This document shows, one piece after another, positions 21,737 to 30,476 of a DNA stretch of 64,000 nt. This DNA is from Dokdonella sp. GTDB taxonomy: Bacteria; Pseudomonadota; Gammaproteobacteria; Xanthomonadales; Rhodanobacteraceae. The position numbers and the translations under genes were made by a program. The DNA is taken from NCBI GenBank assembly GCA_019634795.1, contig JAHCAR010000008.1, positions 98,577-162,576 on the forward strand, in the 5' to 3' direction. The notes below the pieces were generated by a model. The model was not told the DNA's origin and did no database searches. It saw only the letters and a list, made by a program, of their open reading frames with translations. Each line of letters begins with the position of its first letter. The first letter of the stretch is position 1.

Positions 21737-22470
21737 CACCCTTCGACTCCGGCGCTGCGCGCCTACGCTCAGGGCGAACGGGGGGAAGTCGCATGGTCGC
21801 TGCCTGCGCGTCTGCTCGAGTCGAATACCCCTCACTGCCGTTCGCGCTGAGCGTAGCTTGCGAAAGCAAGCGAAGTCGAAGCGTCTCGAGGACCCCATAC
21901 ACCCTTCGACTTCGGCGCTGCGCGCCTACGCTCAGGGCGAACGGACAAATTGCAGGGTCGCCGGTCACCCCATCGTTCGCGCTTGCCGTCACCCACCGTC
22001 GGCGCTTGCCTCTCACCCCACCGTTCGAGCGCGCCCACCCCACCGTTCGCGCTGAGCGTAGCTTGCGAAAGCAAGCGAAGTCGAAGCGTCTCGGGACGCC
22101 AAACACCCTTCGACTTCGGCGCTGCGCGCCTACGCTCAGGGCGAACGGACAAATTGCAGGGTCGCCGGCCACCCCACCGTCAGCGCTTGCCTCTCACCTC
22201 ACCGTTCGCGCTGAGCGTAGCTGCACCAGCAAGGGAAGTCGAAGCGTCTCGAGGGCCCCAAACACCCTTCGACTTCGGCGCTGCGCGCCTACGCTCAGGG
22301 CGAACGGGGGGATGTCGCATGGTCGCTGCCTGCGCGTCTGCTCGAGTCGAATACCCCTCACTGCCGTTCGCGCTGAGCGTAGCTTGCGCCAGCAAGCGAA
22401 GTCGAAGCGTCTCGTGGACCCCAACCACCCTTCGACTCCGGCGCTGCGCGCCTACGTTCAGGGCGATCGG
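21737..22470. repeat. Palindromic repeat field, right part (four complete B-A hairpin modules plus one A arm)
   Basis: A arms at 21737-21781, 21900-21944, 22104-22148, 22263-22307 and 22426-22470 (last one degenerate). B arms begin at 21838, 22043, 22202 and 22364. Every B here is followed by A after ~15 bp. Linkers are also duplicated: 21781-21840 recurs at ~22305-22366 with one visible mismatch, and a stretch after 21944 recurs after 22148. Degenerate half-arms occur near 21970 and 22020. The field ends ~90 bp before pepQ. No gene is credible in 21675-22560. Confidence 0.92.
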
Positions 22471-22560
22471 TGGAGCTTTGGTTTTCGATGCTTTCGCTCC
22501 CGCCAATCGCCATGCGAGCGCTTGCGGGGCACAATGGGCGCTCAACACCGAGGAGTCGTC

Positions 22561-23901
22561 ATGGATACGCAGCACCCCGACCTGTACCCGCTGTTCGCCG
22601 CCCACATCGATGTCCTGAAGGCGCGTTCCGACGCCGCCCTCGCGCGCGGCGGCTTCGACCACCTGGTCGTGCCGGCCGGCGTCCTGCGTTACCAGTTCCT
22701 CGACGATCGCGACTACCCGTTCTTCGTCAATCCGCATTTCAAGCACTGGCTGCCGGTGACGCGGGCGCCCGGCTCGTGGCTGGTTTACACGCCGGGGCGC
22801 AAGCCTAAGCTGGTCTACCTGCAGCCGGCCGACTACTGGCATGTGGTGCCCGAAGCACCGGCAGGCTATTGGGTCGAGCATTTCGACATCGTCGTGATCC
22901 GCGAAGGACAGGAGGCGCTGGCCGAGCTGCCGACCGACATCTCGCGCTGCGCGATCATCGGCGAGGACAACGCGGCGCTCGGCGGATTCGTGCCGAACAA
23001 TCCGCAGGGCGTGCTCGACGCGCTGCATTACCAGCGCATGTACAAGACCGACTACGAGTTGGCCATGATGCGGGTCGCCAGCAAGATCGGCACGCGCGCG
23101 CACCGCGCCGCCGAGGCCGCCTTCCGCGCCGGCGAGTCGGAATACGGCATCCACATGGCCTATCTCGATGCCGCGCGCCAGACCGAGAACGAACTGCCCT
23201 ACAGCAACATCATCGCGCTCAACGAGCATGGCGCGATCCTGCACTACCACGACCTGCGCCACGCACCGCCTTCGCACCTGAACTCGTTCCTGATCGATGC
23301 CGGAGCCAGCTTCCACGGCTACGCCAGCGACATCACGCGCAGCTACGCGGGCGCCGATGCCGGCGAGTTCCAGGCCCTGATCGATGCCGTCGATGCGGTC
23401 CAGCAGGGCCTCTGCGACAGGGTCCGCCCGGGCCAGGATTACGCCGCCCTGCACGTCCACGCGCACCACCAGCTTGCCGGCGTGCTGAAGGACCACGGCT
23501 TCATCCGCATGAGCGCGGAAAGCGCGGTCGAATCGGGCGTCTCGGCGACCTTCTTCCCACACGGCCTCGGTCATCCGATCGGCCTGCAAGTGCACGACGT
23601 GGCCGGATTCGCCCGCGACGACTCCGGTGCGACGATTCCGCGTCCCGAAGGACACCCCTACCTGCGCATGACGCGCACGATCGAGCCCGGTGCCGTGGTC
23701 ACGATCGAACCGGGCCTCTACTTCATCGACATGCTGCTGGAAAAACTCAAGGGCAGGCCCGAAGGCAGGGATGTCGCCTGGGACCGCATCGATGCCTTCC
23801 GCAAGTACGGCGGCATCCGCATCGAGGACGATGTGGCCTGTACCGACGCGGCGCCGGAGAACCTGACCCGCGACGCGTTCGCCCTGGCCAAGGCGGCTTG
23901 A
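22561..23901 (+). CDS. pepQ: Xaa-Pro dipeptidase PepQ
   Basis: 446 aa, M24 metallopeptidase (pita-bread fold) with N-terminal creatinase-like domain. Dinuclear metal ligands can be placed: D in LIDAGASFHGYASDITRSY (two Asp), H in FFPHGLGHPIGL, E in TIEPGLYFID and E in GGIRIEDD. Cleaves Xaa-Pro dipeptides in the cytoplasm. The ATG at 22561 follows GAGGAG at 7 nt. Upstream codons come from the palindromic repeats and are excluded. Monocistronic; bordered upstream by the repeat field. Confidence 0.95.
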   Translation: MDTQHPDLYPLFAAHIDVLKARSDAALARGGFDHLVVPAGVLRYQFLDDRDYPFFVNPHFKHWLPVTRAPGSWLVYTPGRKPKLVYLQPADYWHVVPEAPAGYWVEHFDIVVIREGQEALAELPTDISRCAIIGEDNAALGGFVPNNPQGVLDALHYQRMYKTDYELAMMRVASKIGTRAHRAAEAAFRAGESEYGIHMAYLDAARQTENELPYSNIIALNEHGAILHYHDLRHAPPSHLNSFLIDAGASFHGYASDITRSYAGADAGEFQALIDAVDAVQQGLCDRVRPGQDYAALHVHAHHQLAGVLKDHGFIRMSAESAVESGVSATFFPHGLGHPIGLQVHDVAGFARDDSGATIPRPEGHPYLRMTRTIEPGAVVTIEPGLYFIDMLLEKLKGRPEGRDVAWDRIDAFRKYGGIRIEDDVACTDAAPENLTRDAFALAKAA

Positions 23902-24038
23902 ACGGCCCGACACGCCTGAACCACACGCGAACGAGGACGGCACAGCGCGATCGCCGATGCAACTGAATGGCGTCCTGCAACGTCCATACGGACCGGAGGG
24001 TGCGCAAGCGATGCGCGCCCAGCCCCACGGAGATCGAC

Positions 24039-24596
24039 ATGAACCGAATTTCATCCCGCTGCCGCTGGTTCGCCATTCTGGCAATGCTCGGCCTGCTCGT
24101 CGCCAGCGCGACGACCACGCAGGCCGCCGAGGCTACCGATGCGGATCGCGTTACCGTCAACTGGACGGATCCGGCGCAGTTCACCGAGGTCCGCTACAGC
24201 CATGCCTTCGGCCAGCCGAAGCCCGAGACCTGGCTCGAAGCGATGCGCAAGACCGTGGTCCAGCGTGCCGACAAGCTGCTCAAGCCAGGGCAGCATCTCG
24301 ACGTCACCTTCACCGACGTCAAGCTGGCCGGCCAGTACGAGCCGTGGCGCGGCCCGGCCTACCGCGACGTGCGCGTCGTCAGGGACATGTATCCGCCGCG
24401 CATCGATCTGCGCTTCAGCCTGACCGACGCGAACGGCACGGTCATCGCGAGCGGCGAGAGAAAGTTGCGCGATCCCGCCTTCCTGAGCCGCAGCACGCCC
24501 AACGGCAGCGACTCCTACCGCTTCGAAAAGAGCCTGCTCAAGGACTGGCTGGTGCGCGAGTTCGGCGCGGACGAATCATCGGCCGCCCGCAAATAG
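24039..24596 (+). CDS. DUF3016 domain-containing exported protein
   Basis: 185 aa. Signal peptide (~1-30, WFAILAMLGLLVASATTTQAAEA). The mature part begins VTVNWTDPAQFTEVRYS and contains LKPGQHLDVTFTDVKLAGQYEPW and PPRIDLRFSLTD, the DUF3016 pattern of predicted periplasmic or outer-membrane-associated proteins. ATG at 24039 with CGGAGAT. Function unknown; convergent with the next gene. Confidence 0.85.
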   Translation: MNRISSRCRWFAILAMLGLLVASATTTQAAEATDADRVTVNWTDPAQFTEVRYSHAFGQPKPETWLEAMRKTVVQRADKLLKPGQHLDVTFTDVKLAGQYEPWRGPAYRDVRVVRDMYPPRIDLRFSLTDANGTVIASGERKLRDPAFLSRSTPNGSDSYRFEKSLLKDWLVREFGADESSAARK

Positions 24597-24651
24597 CCCC
24601 GCCAATCCGTCGGGTCACGACGGGAGTGCCCGGACCGGGATCCGCGGCCGC

Positions 24652-25425
24652 CTAGCGCTCGTCGGAGCCGGCCCAGGGATCGCGCGTGGTGCTGCGCAGC
24701 CAGCCCATCCGATAGGCGGCCTCGCCGATCATTTCGTGGATCGCGGCATCGGACTTGTCCAGGGCCGAAGTCGAAGGCAGGTAGTAGCCGAAACTGTTGG
24801 GGCCCGCGTAGCGCGAATCGGCCGGCGCGGCACAGACCTCGAAGCCGGCCTGCTCGAAGGCGTAGACCGCGCGCGGCAGGTGCAGGGCCGAGGTCACCAG
24901 CTCGATGCGTCCCGGAAGATCCAGTTCACGCACGAACTGCGCGTTCTGCCAGGTCGAATGCGAGGCGGATTCCAGTCTGATCGCATCGGCCGGCACGCCG
25001 AGCCGCTGCGCCAGCGCGCCCATCAGGGCGCTCTCGGCGATTCCGTACTGCCCCTCCCCGCCGGAAATCACCAGACGCCCATTGGCTTGCGCGTCGAAGC
25101 GCTCGACGCCGGCGAACAGGCGGCGCAGGCTCGATTCGCCGAGCGCGGCATAGTCGGATGCATTGGCCGGCTCGTAGGCAATTCCGCCGCTCAGGACGAC
25201 GATCGTCGACGGTTGCGGCGGCGTGCAGAAGCTGTGCGCCGGTACGCGCGACTCCTGCCAGCGCACCAGCTGGTTGGCGACCACGGGCAGGCTGGCCAGC
25301 ACGCAGGCCGCCAGCGGCAGCACTGCCAGCACGCGCAGCCAGCGCGGCAGCCAGCGCCAGACCGGCAGCAGCACGAGGGCAAGCAGGACGCCGATGCGTG
25401 TCGGCGAGAGCAGGGTAGTCAGCAT
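24652..25425 (-). CDS. YdcF/ElyC-family (DUF218) membrane protein
   Basis: 257 aa. Two N-terminal transmembrane helices (~9-27 and ~32-50), then the DUF218 domain with IVVLSGGIAYEP, RLVISGGEGQYGIAES, RLESASHSTWQNA and VTSALHLPRAVYAFEQAG. Relatives (ElyC, SanA) act in envelope/peptidoglycan homeostasis, with no reaction established for this member. Start is uncertain: ATG at 25425 is used because it opens the first membrane helix, though the ribosome site is weak. 37 nt downstream of the methyltransferase on the same strand, so likely one transcript. Confidence 0.85.
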   Translation of the reverse strand: MLTTLLSPTRIGVLLALVLLPVWRWLPRWLRVLAVLPLAACVLASLPVVANQLVRWQESRVPAHSFCTPPQPSTIVVLSGGIAYEPANASDYAALGESSLRRLFAGVERFDAQANGRLVISGGEGQYGIAESALMGALAQRLGVPADAIRLESASHSTWQNAQFVRELDLPGRIELVTSALHLPRAVYAFEQAGFEVCAAPADSRYAGPNSFGYYLPSTSALDKSDAAIHEMIGEAAYRMGWLRSTTRDPWAGSDER

Positions 25426-25462
25426 CGGGTTGGCACCGCTCGAGTATCCAGGTCCGGGCGAC

Positions 25463-26653
25463 TCACAGCCGCGAGCCCTGGTCGATCGCCGCGAGGCCGG
25501 GTGGCAGCGCCGACTCGGGCACGTTGCGCGCGAGCAGCATGGCCTGGAAGCGCTCACCCATTTCGCCCGGCAGGGTCAGGCGCTTGACCTCCTGGGCGAG
25601 GCGATAGGTGGCCGCTTCATCGACGCCGTCGCTGGCCTGCGCGAACCGCTGCGGCAATCCGGCCGCGATCAGGAAGCGGCCCTGCGAGGCGTAGCCGGCC
25701 ACGCCGAATCCGGCCTGGTTGCCGGCCTCGGCCAGCGCGGTGAAATCGACGAAGGCGGTGAGATCCTGCAATCCTGGCCAGAGCAGGGCCTCGCCATGCG
25801 CGCGATGCCGGTAGTGGCAGACCAGGGTGCCGTCGTCGCGTTCGGGCAGGTAGTACTCGTTGCGCGGGTAGCCGTAGTCGACGAACAGCACGAGGCCGGC
25901 CTCGAGCGAGCCGAGGACGGCCTGCATCCAGTACGGCAGTTGCGGCAGGATTTCGGAGCGGTAGCCGTCGACGAACTCGCGCCCGAGATCGCGCTCGACA
26001 TGGCGCACGGCGCCGGCCACGAGCGCGTCGGCGGGACGGTCGATGCGCCGGAAGCCGCCGTCTTCCCCGAGCGTGACATGTTCCTCGAAGACTTCGCCAT
26101 CGCGTTTGCTGAAGCGCGTCGCCGGCAATGCATCGATGACTTCGTTGGCGAACAGCACGCCGCGCCAGCTCGCCTCGGGCGGGCGTTCGAGCCACTCCAC
26201 GCGGGCGAACAGGGCGGGCTCGAGAGCATCGCGCAGACGCTCGCGCTGGCGCTCGCGCAGGTCCGCGCTCGGTTCGAGGATGCGGTAGCGGCGCGGCAAG
26301 GCGTTCGCCGCGGCAAACGCGCCGAGCGCGGCCTCGGCAAAGGCGCCGCTGCCGCCACCCAGTTCACAGAAGTCGGCATCGGCGCCGAATTCACTCAGGC
26401 AGGGCGCGAGGGCGTCGGCGACGGTCCGGGAAAACAGCGAGCCGAGTTCGGGCGCGGTGACGAAATCGCCATCCGCACCGAACTTGGTGCGGCCGGCGCT
26501 GTAGTAACCGAGCCCCGGCGCGTACAGGCAACGTTCCATGAAGCGCGAGAACGGCATCGGCCCCTGGCTGGCGATTTCTTCGCGGATCAGCGCGACCAGG
26601 CGCCCGGAATGGGCGCGTTCCTCGGCCGAGGGTTGCGGAAGGGGGGTGTTCAC
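25463..26653 (-). CDS. MidA/NDUFAF7-family SAM-dependent protein methyltransferase
   Basis: 396 aa. PMPFSRFMERCLYAPGLGYYSAG opens the family signature; the SAM motif is FCELGGGSGAFAEA (~100-113); GVLFANEVIDALPA and LFVDYGYPRNEYYLPERDDGTL follow. The mitochondrial homolog methylates an Arg of a complex I subunit, and bacterial members are presumed protein arginine methyltransferases. GTG start at 26653 is chosen because it begins the family homology; there is no strong ribosome site. Divergent from the SDR gene (64 bp apart). Confidence 0.9.
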   Translation of the reverse strand: MNTPLPQPSAEERAHSGRLVALIREEIASQGPMPFSRFMERCLYAPGLGYYSAGRTKFGADGDFVTAPELGSLFSRTVADALAPCLSEFGADADFCELGGGSGAFAEAALGAFAAANALPRRYRILEPSADLRERQRERLRDALEPALFARVEWLERPPEASWRGVLFANEVIDALPATRFSKRDGEVFEEHVTLGEDGGFRRIDRPADALVAGAVRHVERDLGREFVDGYRSEILPQLPYWMQAVLGSLEAGLVLFVDYGYPRNEYYLPERDDGTLVCHYRHRAHGEALLWPGLQDLTAFVDFTALAEAGNQAGFGVAGYASQGRFLIAAGLPQRFAQASDGVDEAATYRLAQEVKRLTLPGEMGERFQAMLLARNVPESALPPGLAAIDQGSRL

Positions 26654-26717
26654 GGCTGGCCCGCTGCGCCGACTTGCGGCAATCTGCGCAGGATACCGAC
26701 GCGCACGGAGAACACCA

Positions 26718-27470
26718 ATGACGGAAACCGCGAACGCCCGGCCGGTCGTGCTGGTCACCGGCGCGGCCCGCCGCGTCGGTGCCACGATCGCGCGGACCCT
26801 GCACGCGGCCGGCTACGACCTGGCCCTGCATTGCCGGCATTCGCGCGACGAACTCGACACGCTGATCGCAAGCTTCGAGCAGGTGCGGCCTTCGAGTACG
26901 CTGGCCCTGCAGGCGGACCTGGCCGATTTCGAGCGGCTGCCCGACCTCGTCGATGCGACCCTCGGCCGCTTCGGCCGCCTCGATGGCCTCGTCAACAACG
27001 CCTCGTCATTCCACCCGAGCACATTCGGCGAGGTCGGGCAGGCGCAATGGGATGAACTGTTCGCCTCGAACGCGCGCGCGCCGTTCTTTCTCTGCCAGGC
27101 CGCTGCCGGCGCCTTGCGCAGCAACAGCGGCGCCATCGTCAACCTGCTCGACATTTACGCGGAGCGCCCGCTCCCCGGCTATGCGGTCTACTGCATGGCC
27201 AAGGCCGCCCAGGTCGCGATGACACGCGCCCTGGCCCACGAACTCGGCCCGCACGTCCGCGTCAACGGCGTCGCTCCGGGCGCCGTGATGTGGCCGGAGC
27301 AGGGCAAGGCCTATGCGAAACAGGAAAGGATCATCGACGGCACGCCGCTCAAGCGCGCCGGCTCACCCGAGGATGTCGCCTCGGCCGTGCTCTGGCTGCT
27401 GCGCGATGCGCAGTTCGTGACCGGCCAGATCATCAACGTCGACGGCGGCCGCTCGATCGCGATCCCTTGA
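26718..27470 (+). CDS. Short-chain dehydrogenase, pteridine-reductase-like
   Basis: 250 aa. Rossmann nucleotide motif TGAARRVGATIARTL (the TGxxxRxG form typical of pteridine reductase/FolM proteins rather than TGxxxGIG), LVNNASSF, catalytic Y-x3-K in YCMAKAA, and the C-terminal GQIINVDGG. Predicted NADPH-dependent reduction of dihydrofolate, dihydromonapterin or another pterin. ATG at 26718 after ACGGAGA. folK and folB lie within 5 kb, in keeping with a folate/pterin role. Substrate not provable by sequence. Confidence 0.85.
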   Translation: MTETANARPVVLVTGAARRVGATIARTLHAAGYDLALHCRHSRDELDTLIASFEQVRPSSTLALQADLADFERLPDLVDATLGRFGRLDGLVNNASSFHPSTFGEVGQAQWDELFASNARAPFFLCQAAAGALRSNSGAIVNLLDIYAERPLPGYAVYCMAKAAQVAMTRALAHELGPHVRVNGVAPGAVMWPEQGKAYAKQERIIDGTPLKRAGSPEDVASAVLWLLRDAQFVTGQIINVDGGRSIAIP

Positions 27471-27531
27471 TCTGTCCAGGAATGGCGGGAAATCCGTTCG
27501 CCCTGGGCAGAGCGAACAATGCGCGAGATAT

Positions 27532-27567
27532 CCGTTCGTCCTGAGCGTAGCGCAGCGAAGTCGAAGG
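27532..27567. repeat. Solo B-type palindromic repeat arm
   Basis: Starts CCGTTCGTCCTGAGCGTAGC and ends GAAGTCGAAGG; same family as the arms at 21-22.5 kb, shorter in the middle. A partial relative lies ~40 bp before it. In the convergent gap after the SDR gene. Confidence 0.8.
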
Positions 27568-27622
27568 ATGATCCCCTGGGACTGACAACGAGCCTAATAT
27601 GGGTTGGCTCTGATCCAGTGAC

Positions 27623-27649
27623 GCCACTCGCCGCGATGCGGCGAGTGGC
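27623..27649. terminator. Perfect 12-bp hairpin in convergent gap
   Basis: GCCACTCGCCGC and its exact complement GCGGCGAGTGGC around a 3-nt loop, between the 3' ends of the SDR and the DUF6159 gene. No T-run on either side, so termination is likely but not certain. Confidence 0.5.
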
Positions 27650-27671
27650 GCTTGGGCCGTGGTCTTCGTGC

Positions 27672-28517
27672 TCAGGCCTTGACCTTGAACGCGCCTGCAA
27701 CGAGCGCATTGTCGAACGACTCGCCAGCCTCGCCTTCGGTCGCGTAGCGATAGAGCGCGGCCGCGTAGACGCCCTGCAGGGCCGCCTGGATCAGGATCAG
27801 GAGGAGCAGGGCCAGGACGAAGGCGACGATCGTCGTGACGATGATCGAGACGATGCCGGTGGAGACGGCCAGGGCGATCAGCACCCCGCCGAGGATGGCC
27901 AGGGCGAAGATGCCGAGCCCGAACACGAGGCCGATGCCACCGGTGCCGATCAGGTTCTGGCCCCAGGTCTTCTTGAGCAGTTCGGCGCTGCGCTTGACCG
28001 CATCGATCGGACCGATGTCCTGGCTGACCAGCACCGGCACGACGAGGAACGAGGCGATCGTCCAGGCCAGGCCGATCAGGCCGATGACGAAGCGTCCGAT
28101 GAAGCCGGCGCGTTCCTGCAGCGCGCGCAGGATGACGCCGACCGTGGCCGAGATCAGTGCGTAGCCGAGGATCGCCGGCAACTTCGACATGGCGATGCGG
28201 AAGCCGTCGGCGACGGTCGGATCGCCACCCCTGAGGCGGATCATGGCCGCGCCGATCAGGGCCGAATTGAAGAAGATGATGACGAAGTACTGGACCACGT
28301 AGAACGCGAACAGGAACACGTAGAGCAGCGGATTGGCGTTCTCCTCGCGCAGGCCGGCGAACAGGCCGCCAAGGATGGCCGGCACGAAGAAACTGGCCGC
28401 CACGATGATGCAGCAGACCGCCGAGAGCAGTGGGAAGACCAGCAACTCCTTGTCTGAACGCAGCACGGCCGCGCTGGACTTGACCAGTGACCAGCTATGC
28501 GAAAACTTCTCGAACAT
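27672..28517 (-). CDS. DUF6159-like polytopic membrane protein
   Basis: 281 aa with about six strongly hydrophobic segments (~25-60, 66-90, ~112-130, 140-160, ~190-225, 225-250). MFEKFSHSWSLVKSSAAVLR, then KELLVFPLLSA, resembles the DUF6159 family; function unknown. ATG at 28517 follows GGGAG at 6 nt. Alone on its strand, with folK upstream at a 115-nt gap. Confidence 0.78.
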   Translation of the reverse strand: MFEKFSHSWSLVKSSAAVLRSDKELLVFPLLSAVCCIIVAASFFVPAILGGLFAGLREENANPLLYVFLFAFYVVQYFVIIFFNSALIGAAMIRLRGGDPTVADGFRIAMSKLPAILGYALISATVGVILRALQERAGFIGRFVIGLIGLAWTIASFLVVPVLVSQDIGPIDAVKRSAELLKKTWGQNLIGTGGIGLVFGLGIFALAILGGVLIALAVSTGIVSIIVTTIVAFVLALLLLILIQAALQGVYAAALYRYATEGEAGESFDNALVAGAFKVKA

Positions 28518-28632
28518 GTCGACTCCCTGAAATGGATACGGTTGCAACGCGGTACCACGGCGCGAGTATACCGTTCAGGTTCGAATCGGGCGCGTCGCGA
28601 GCGCTAGGGCGGTCCGCTTCGGGCCCTCGTCG

Positions 28633-29118
28633 TCACTCCAGGGCCACGCGCTGCAGTTCCGAGCCATGCTCGGGATGCCGGCGCCACAGCTCGGCCATCG
28701 TTTCGCCGCTGAGCGGATGCCGCATGTCGGGCGCGATGTCGGCGATCGGGGCGAGCACGAAGGCGTGGCGCAGTTCGTCGCGCGGCACCTGCAGGTGGCC
28801 CGGGCCGTCGATGACGCCGTCGCCGAACAGCACGATGTCGATGTCGAGCGTGCGGCTGGAAAAGCGCGGCACGTCGCGGCGGCGACCGTGGCGGTCCTCG
28901 AGCGCATGCAGCCAGTTGTCGAGTTGCGGCGCAGTCCAGTCGGTGTCGAGGGCCACGGCCAGATTGAGGAAGGCCGGCCCGTCGAAGCCGACCGCTTCGG
29001 TGCGATAGGTCGGCGACACGAGCAGCGCGCCGAACTGCGCGCGCAACTCGGCCAGTGCCGTGCGCAGATGGTGCTCGGGATCGAGGTTCGAGCCGAGACT
29101 GAGGATGGCCCGGGTCAC
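28633..29118 (-). CDS. folK: 2-amino-4-hydroxy-6-hydroxymethyldihydropteridine pyrophosphokinase
   Basis: 161 aa. LSLGSNLDPEHHLRTAL at the N-terminus and RFSSRTLDIDIVLFGD, the HPPK signature that binds Mg-ATP and pterin. Transfers pyrophosphate from ATP to hydroxymethyldihydropterin in folate synthesis. GTG start overlaps the stop of the MscS-like gene (GTGA), so the two are translationally coupled, an unusual partner for folK. Confidence 0.95.
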   Translation of the reverse strand: MTRAILSLGSNLDPEHHLRTALAELRAQFGALLVSPTYRTEAVGFDGPAFLNLAVALDTDWTAPQLDNWLHALEDRHGRRRDVPRFSSRTLDIDIVLFGDGVIDGPGHLQVPRDELRHAFVLAPIADIAPDMRHPLSGETMAELWRRHPEHGSELQRVALE

Positions 29119-30371
29119 GCCCGCGGTCCTTCGAGAGCCGCGGGGCCGGAGCCGATGTGCTCGATCGCCTCGCGAAGATCGCTGCCGGCCGGCTTCTGAT
29201 AAAGGCGCAGGCCGAACTCGGGCAGGATCGCAATCAGGTGGTCGAAGATGTCCGAGAGGATGCCTTCGTACTCGCTCCAGGCCGTGGTCTTCGTGAAGCA
29301 GTAGAGTTCGAGCGGGATGCCCTCACCCTTCGCGTCGAGCTGGCGCACGATCAGGGTCATGTCCTGGCGAATGCCTTCATGCGCCTTGAGGTAGGCCAGG
29401 GTGTAGGCGCGCAAGGTGCCGAGATTGGTCAGCCGACGCTGGTTGAGCGGCGAACGGCCGTCGTCGCCGAGCGCGGCGTTGAAGCGGGTCACCTCGGAGG
29501 CCTTGTCGGTCAGGTAGGCGCGCAGCACGCGTGATGCGGTCATGCGCCGGATGTCTTCCTCGCCGATGAAATGCACGCTGCCGGCATCGATCAGCAGGGA
29601 GCGCTTGATCCGGCGACCGCCCGCTTCGGTCATGCCGCGCCAGTTCTTGAACGGATCGGCGATCAGGCGCCAGGTCGGGATCGTGGTGATGGTCTTGTCC
29701 CAGTTCTGCACCTTGACCGTGTGCAGGGCGATGTCGATGACATCGCCGTCGGCGCCGGCAGCCGGAACCTCGATCCAGTCTCCGACCCGCAGCATGTCGT
29801 TGGAGGTCAGCTGCACGCCGGCGACGAGGCCGAGGATGGTGTCCTTGAAGACCAGCAGCAGGATTGCCGACAAGGCACCGAGGCCGGACAGCAGGATCAG
29901 CGGCGAGCGATCGATCAGGGTGGCGACGATGACCACCGCGGCGATGATGTAGATGGCGATCTTGAGGAACTGTACATAGGTCTTGATCGAACGCGTGCCG
30001 TTGCTGGCGCGCCGATAGACCTCCTCGATCGCGTTCAGCGCCGCGCCGAGGGCGAGCACGAGGAACAGGATCGTTCCGGCCAGGGCCAGGCTGCGGATCA
30101 GCGCGACGAGGCTGGGTGGCAGACCGGGGATGAAACCGATGCCGAACTGGATGATCAAAGTCGGCGCGATGCGCGTGAACTGGCGCAGGGTGCCGTGGTC
30201 CATCAGCACGTCGTCCCAGGTCCAGGTCGTGCGCGCGGCCAGCTTGCGCATGCCACGGACCAGGGTGCGCCGGACCACCGTTGCGGTCAGCCCCGAAACG
30301 AGAACGAGGGCGAGCAGACCGCCGACAGTTCGCGCCATCGGGTCGGCCAGCCAGGTATTCAGCATGTCCAA
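29115..30371 (-). CDS. MscS-family mechanosensitive channel, YbdG-like
   Basis: 418 aa. N-terminal transmembrane helices at ~15-35, ~68-90, ~95-115 and ~135-160, then the pore-lining/beta domain (LSGLGALSAILLLVFKDTILGLVAGVQL split around ~165-195, RVGDWIEVP, ALHTVKVQNWDKTITTIPTWRL). The C-terminal soluble domain ends GLRLYQKPAGSDLREA, as in YbdG (MscM). Inner-membrane osmotic-shock channel. The TTG at 30371 has GGGAG at ~9 nt; an ATG two codons later (30365) has poorer spacing. Overlaps folK by 4 nt. Confidence 0.88.
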   Translation of the reverse strand: MDMLNTWLADPMARTVGGLLALVLVSGLTATVVRRTLVRGMRKLAARTTWTWDDVLMDHGTLRQFTRIAPTLIIQFGIGFIPGLPPSLVALIRSLALAGTILFLVLALGAALNAIEEVYRRASNGTRSIKTYVQFLKIAIYIIAAVVIVATLIDRSPLILLSGLGALSAILLLVFKDTILGLVAGVQLTSNDMLRVGDWIEVPAAGADGDVIDIALHTVKVQNWDKTITTIPTWRLIADPFKNWRGMTEAGGRRIKRSLLIDAGSVHFIGEEDIRRMTASRVLRAYLTDKASEVTRFNAALGDDGRSPLNQRRLTNLGTLRAYTLAYLKAHEGIRQDMTLIVRQLDAKGEGIPLELYCFTKTTAWSEYEGILSDIFDHLIAILPEFGLRLYQKPAGSDLREAIEHIGSGPAALEGPRA

Positions 30372-30476
30372 GATATTGATCTCCCTGTACAGTTCACCCT
30401 CCGGTCAGGTTTGGGCTATCGCGGCGATAGCAAGCCGTGCCTACAATGGACGACCGGATTGGATGCAGCTTCAACC

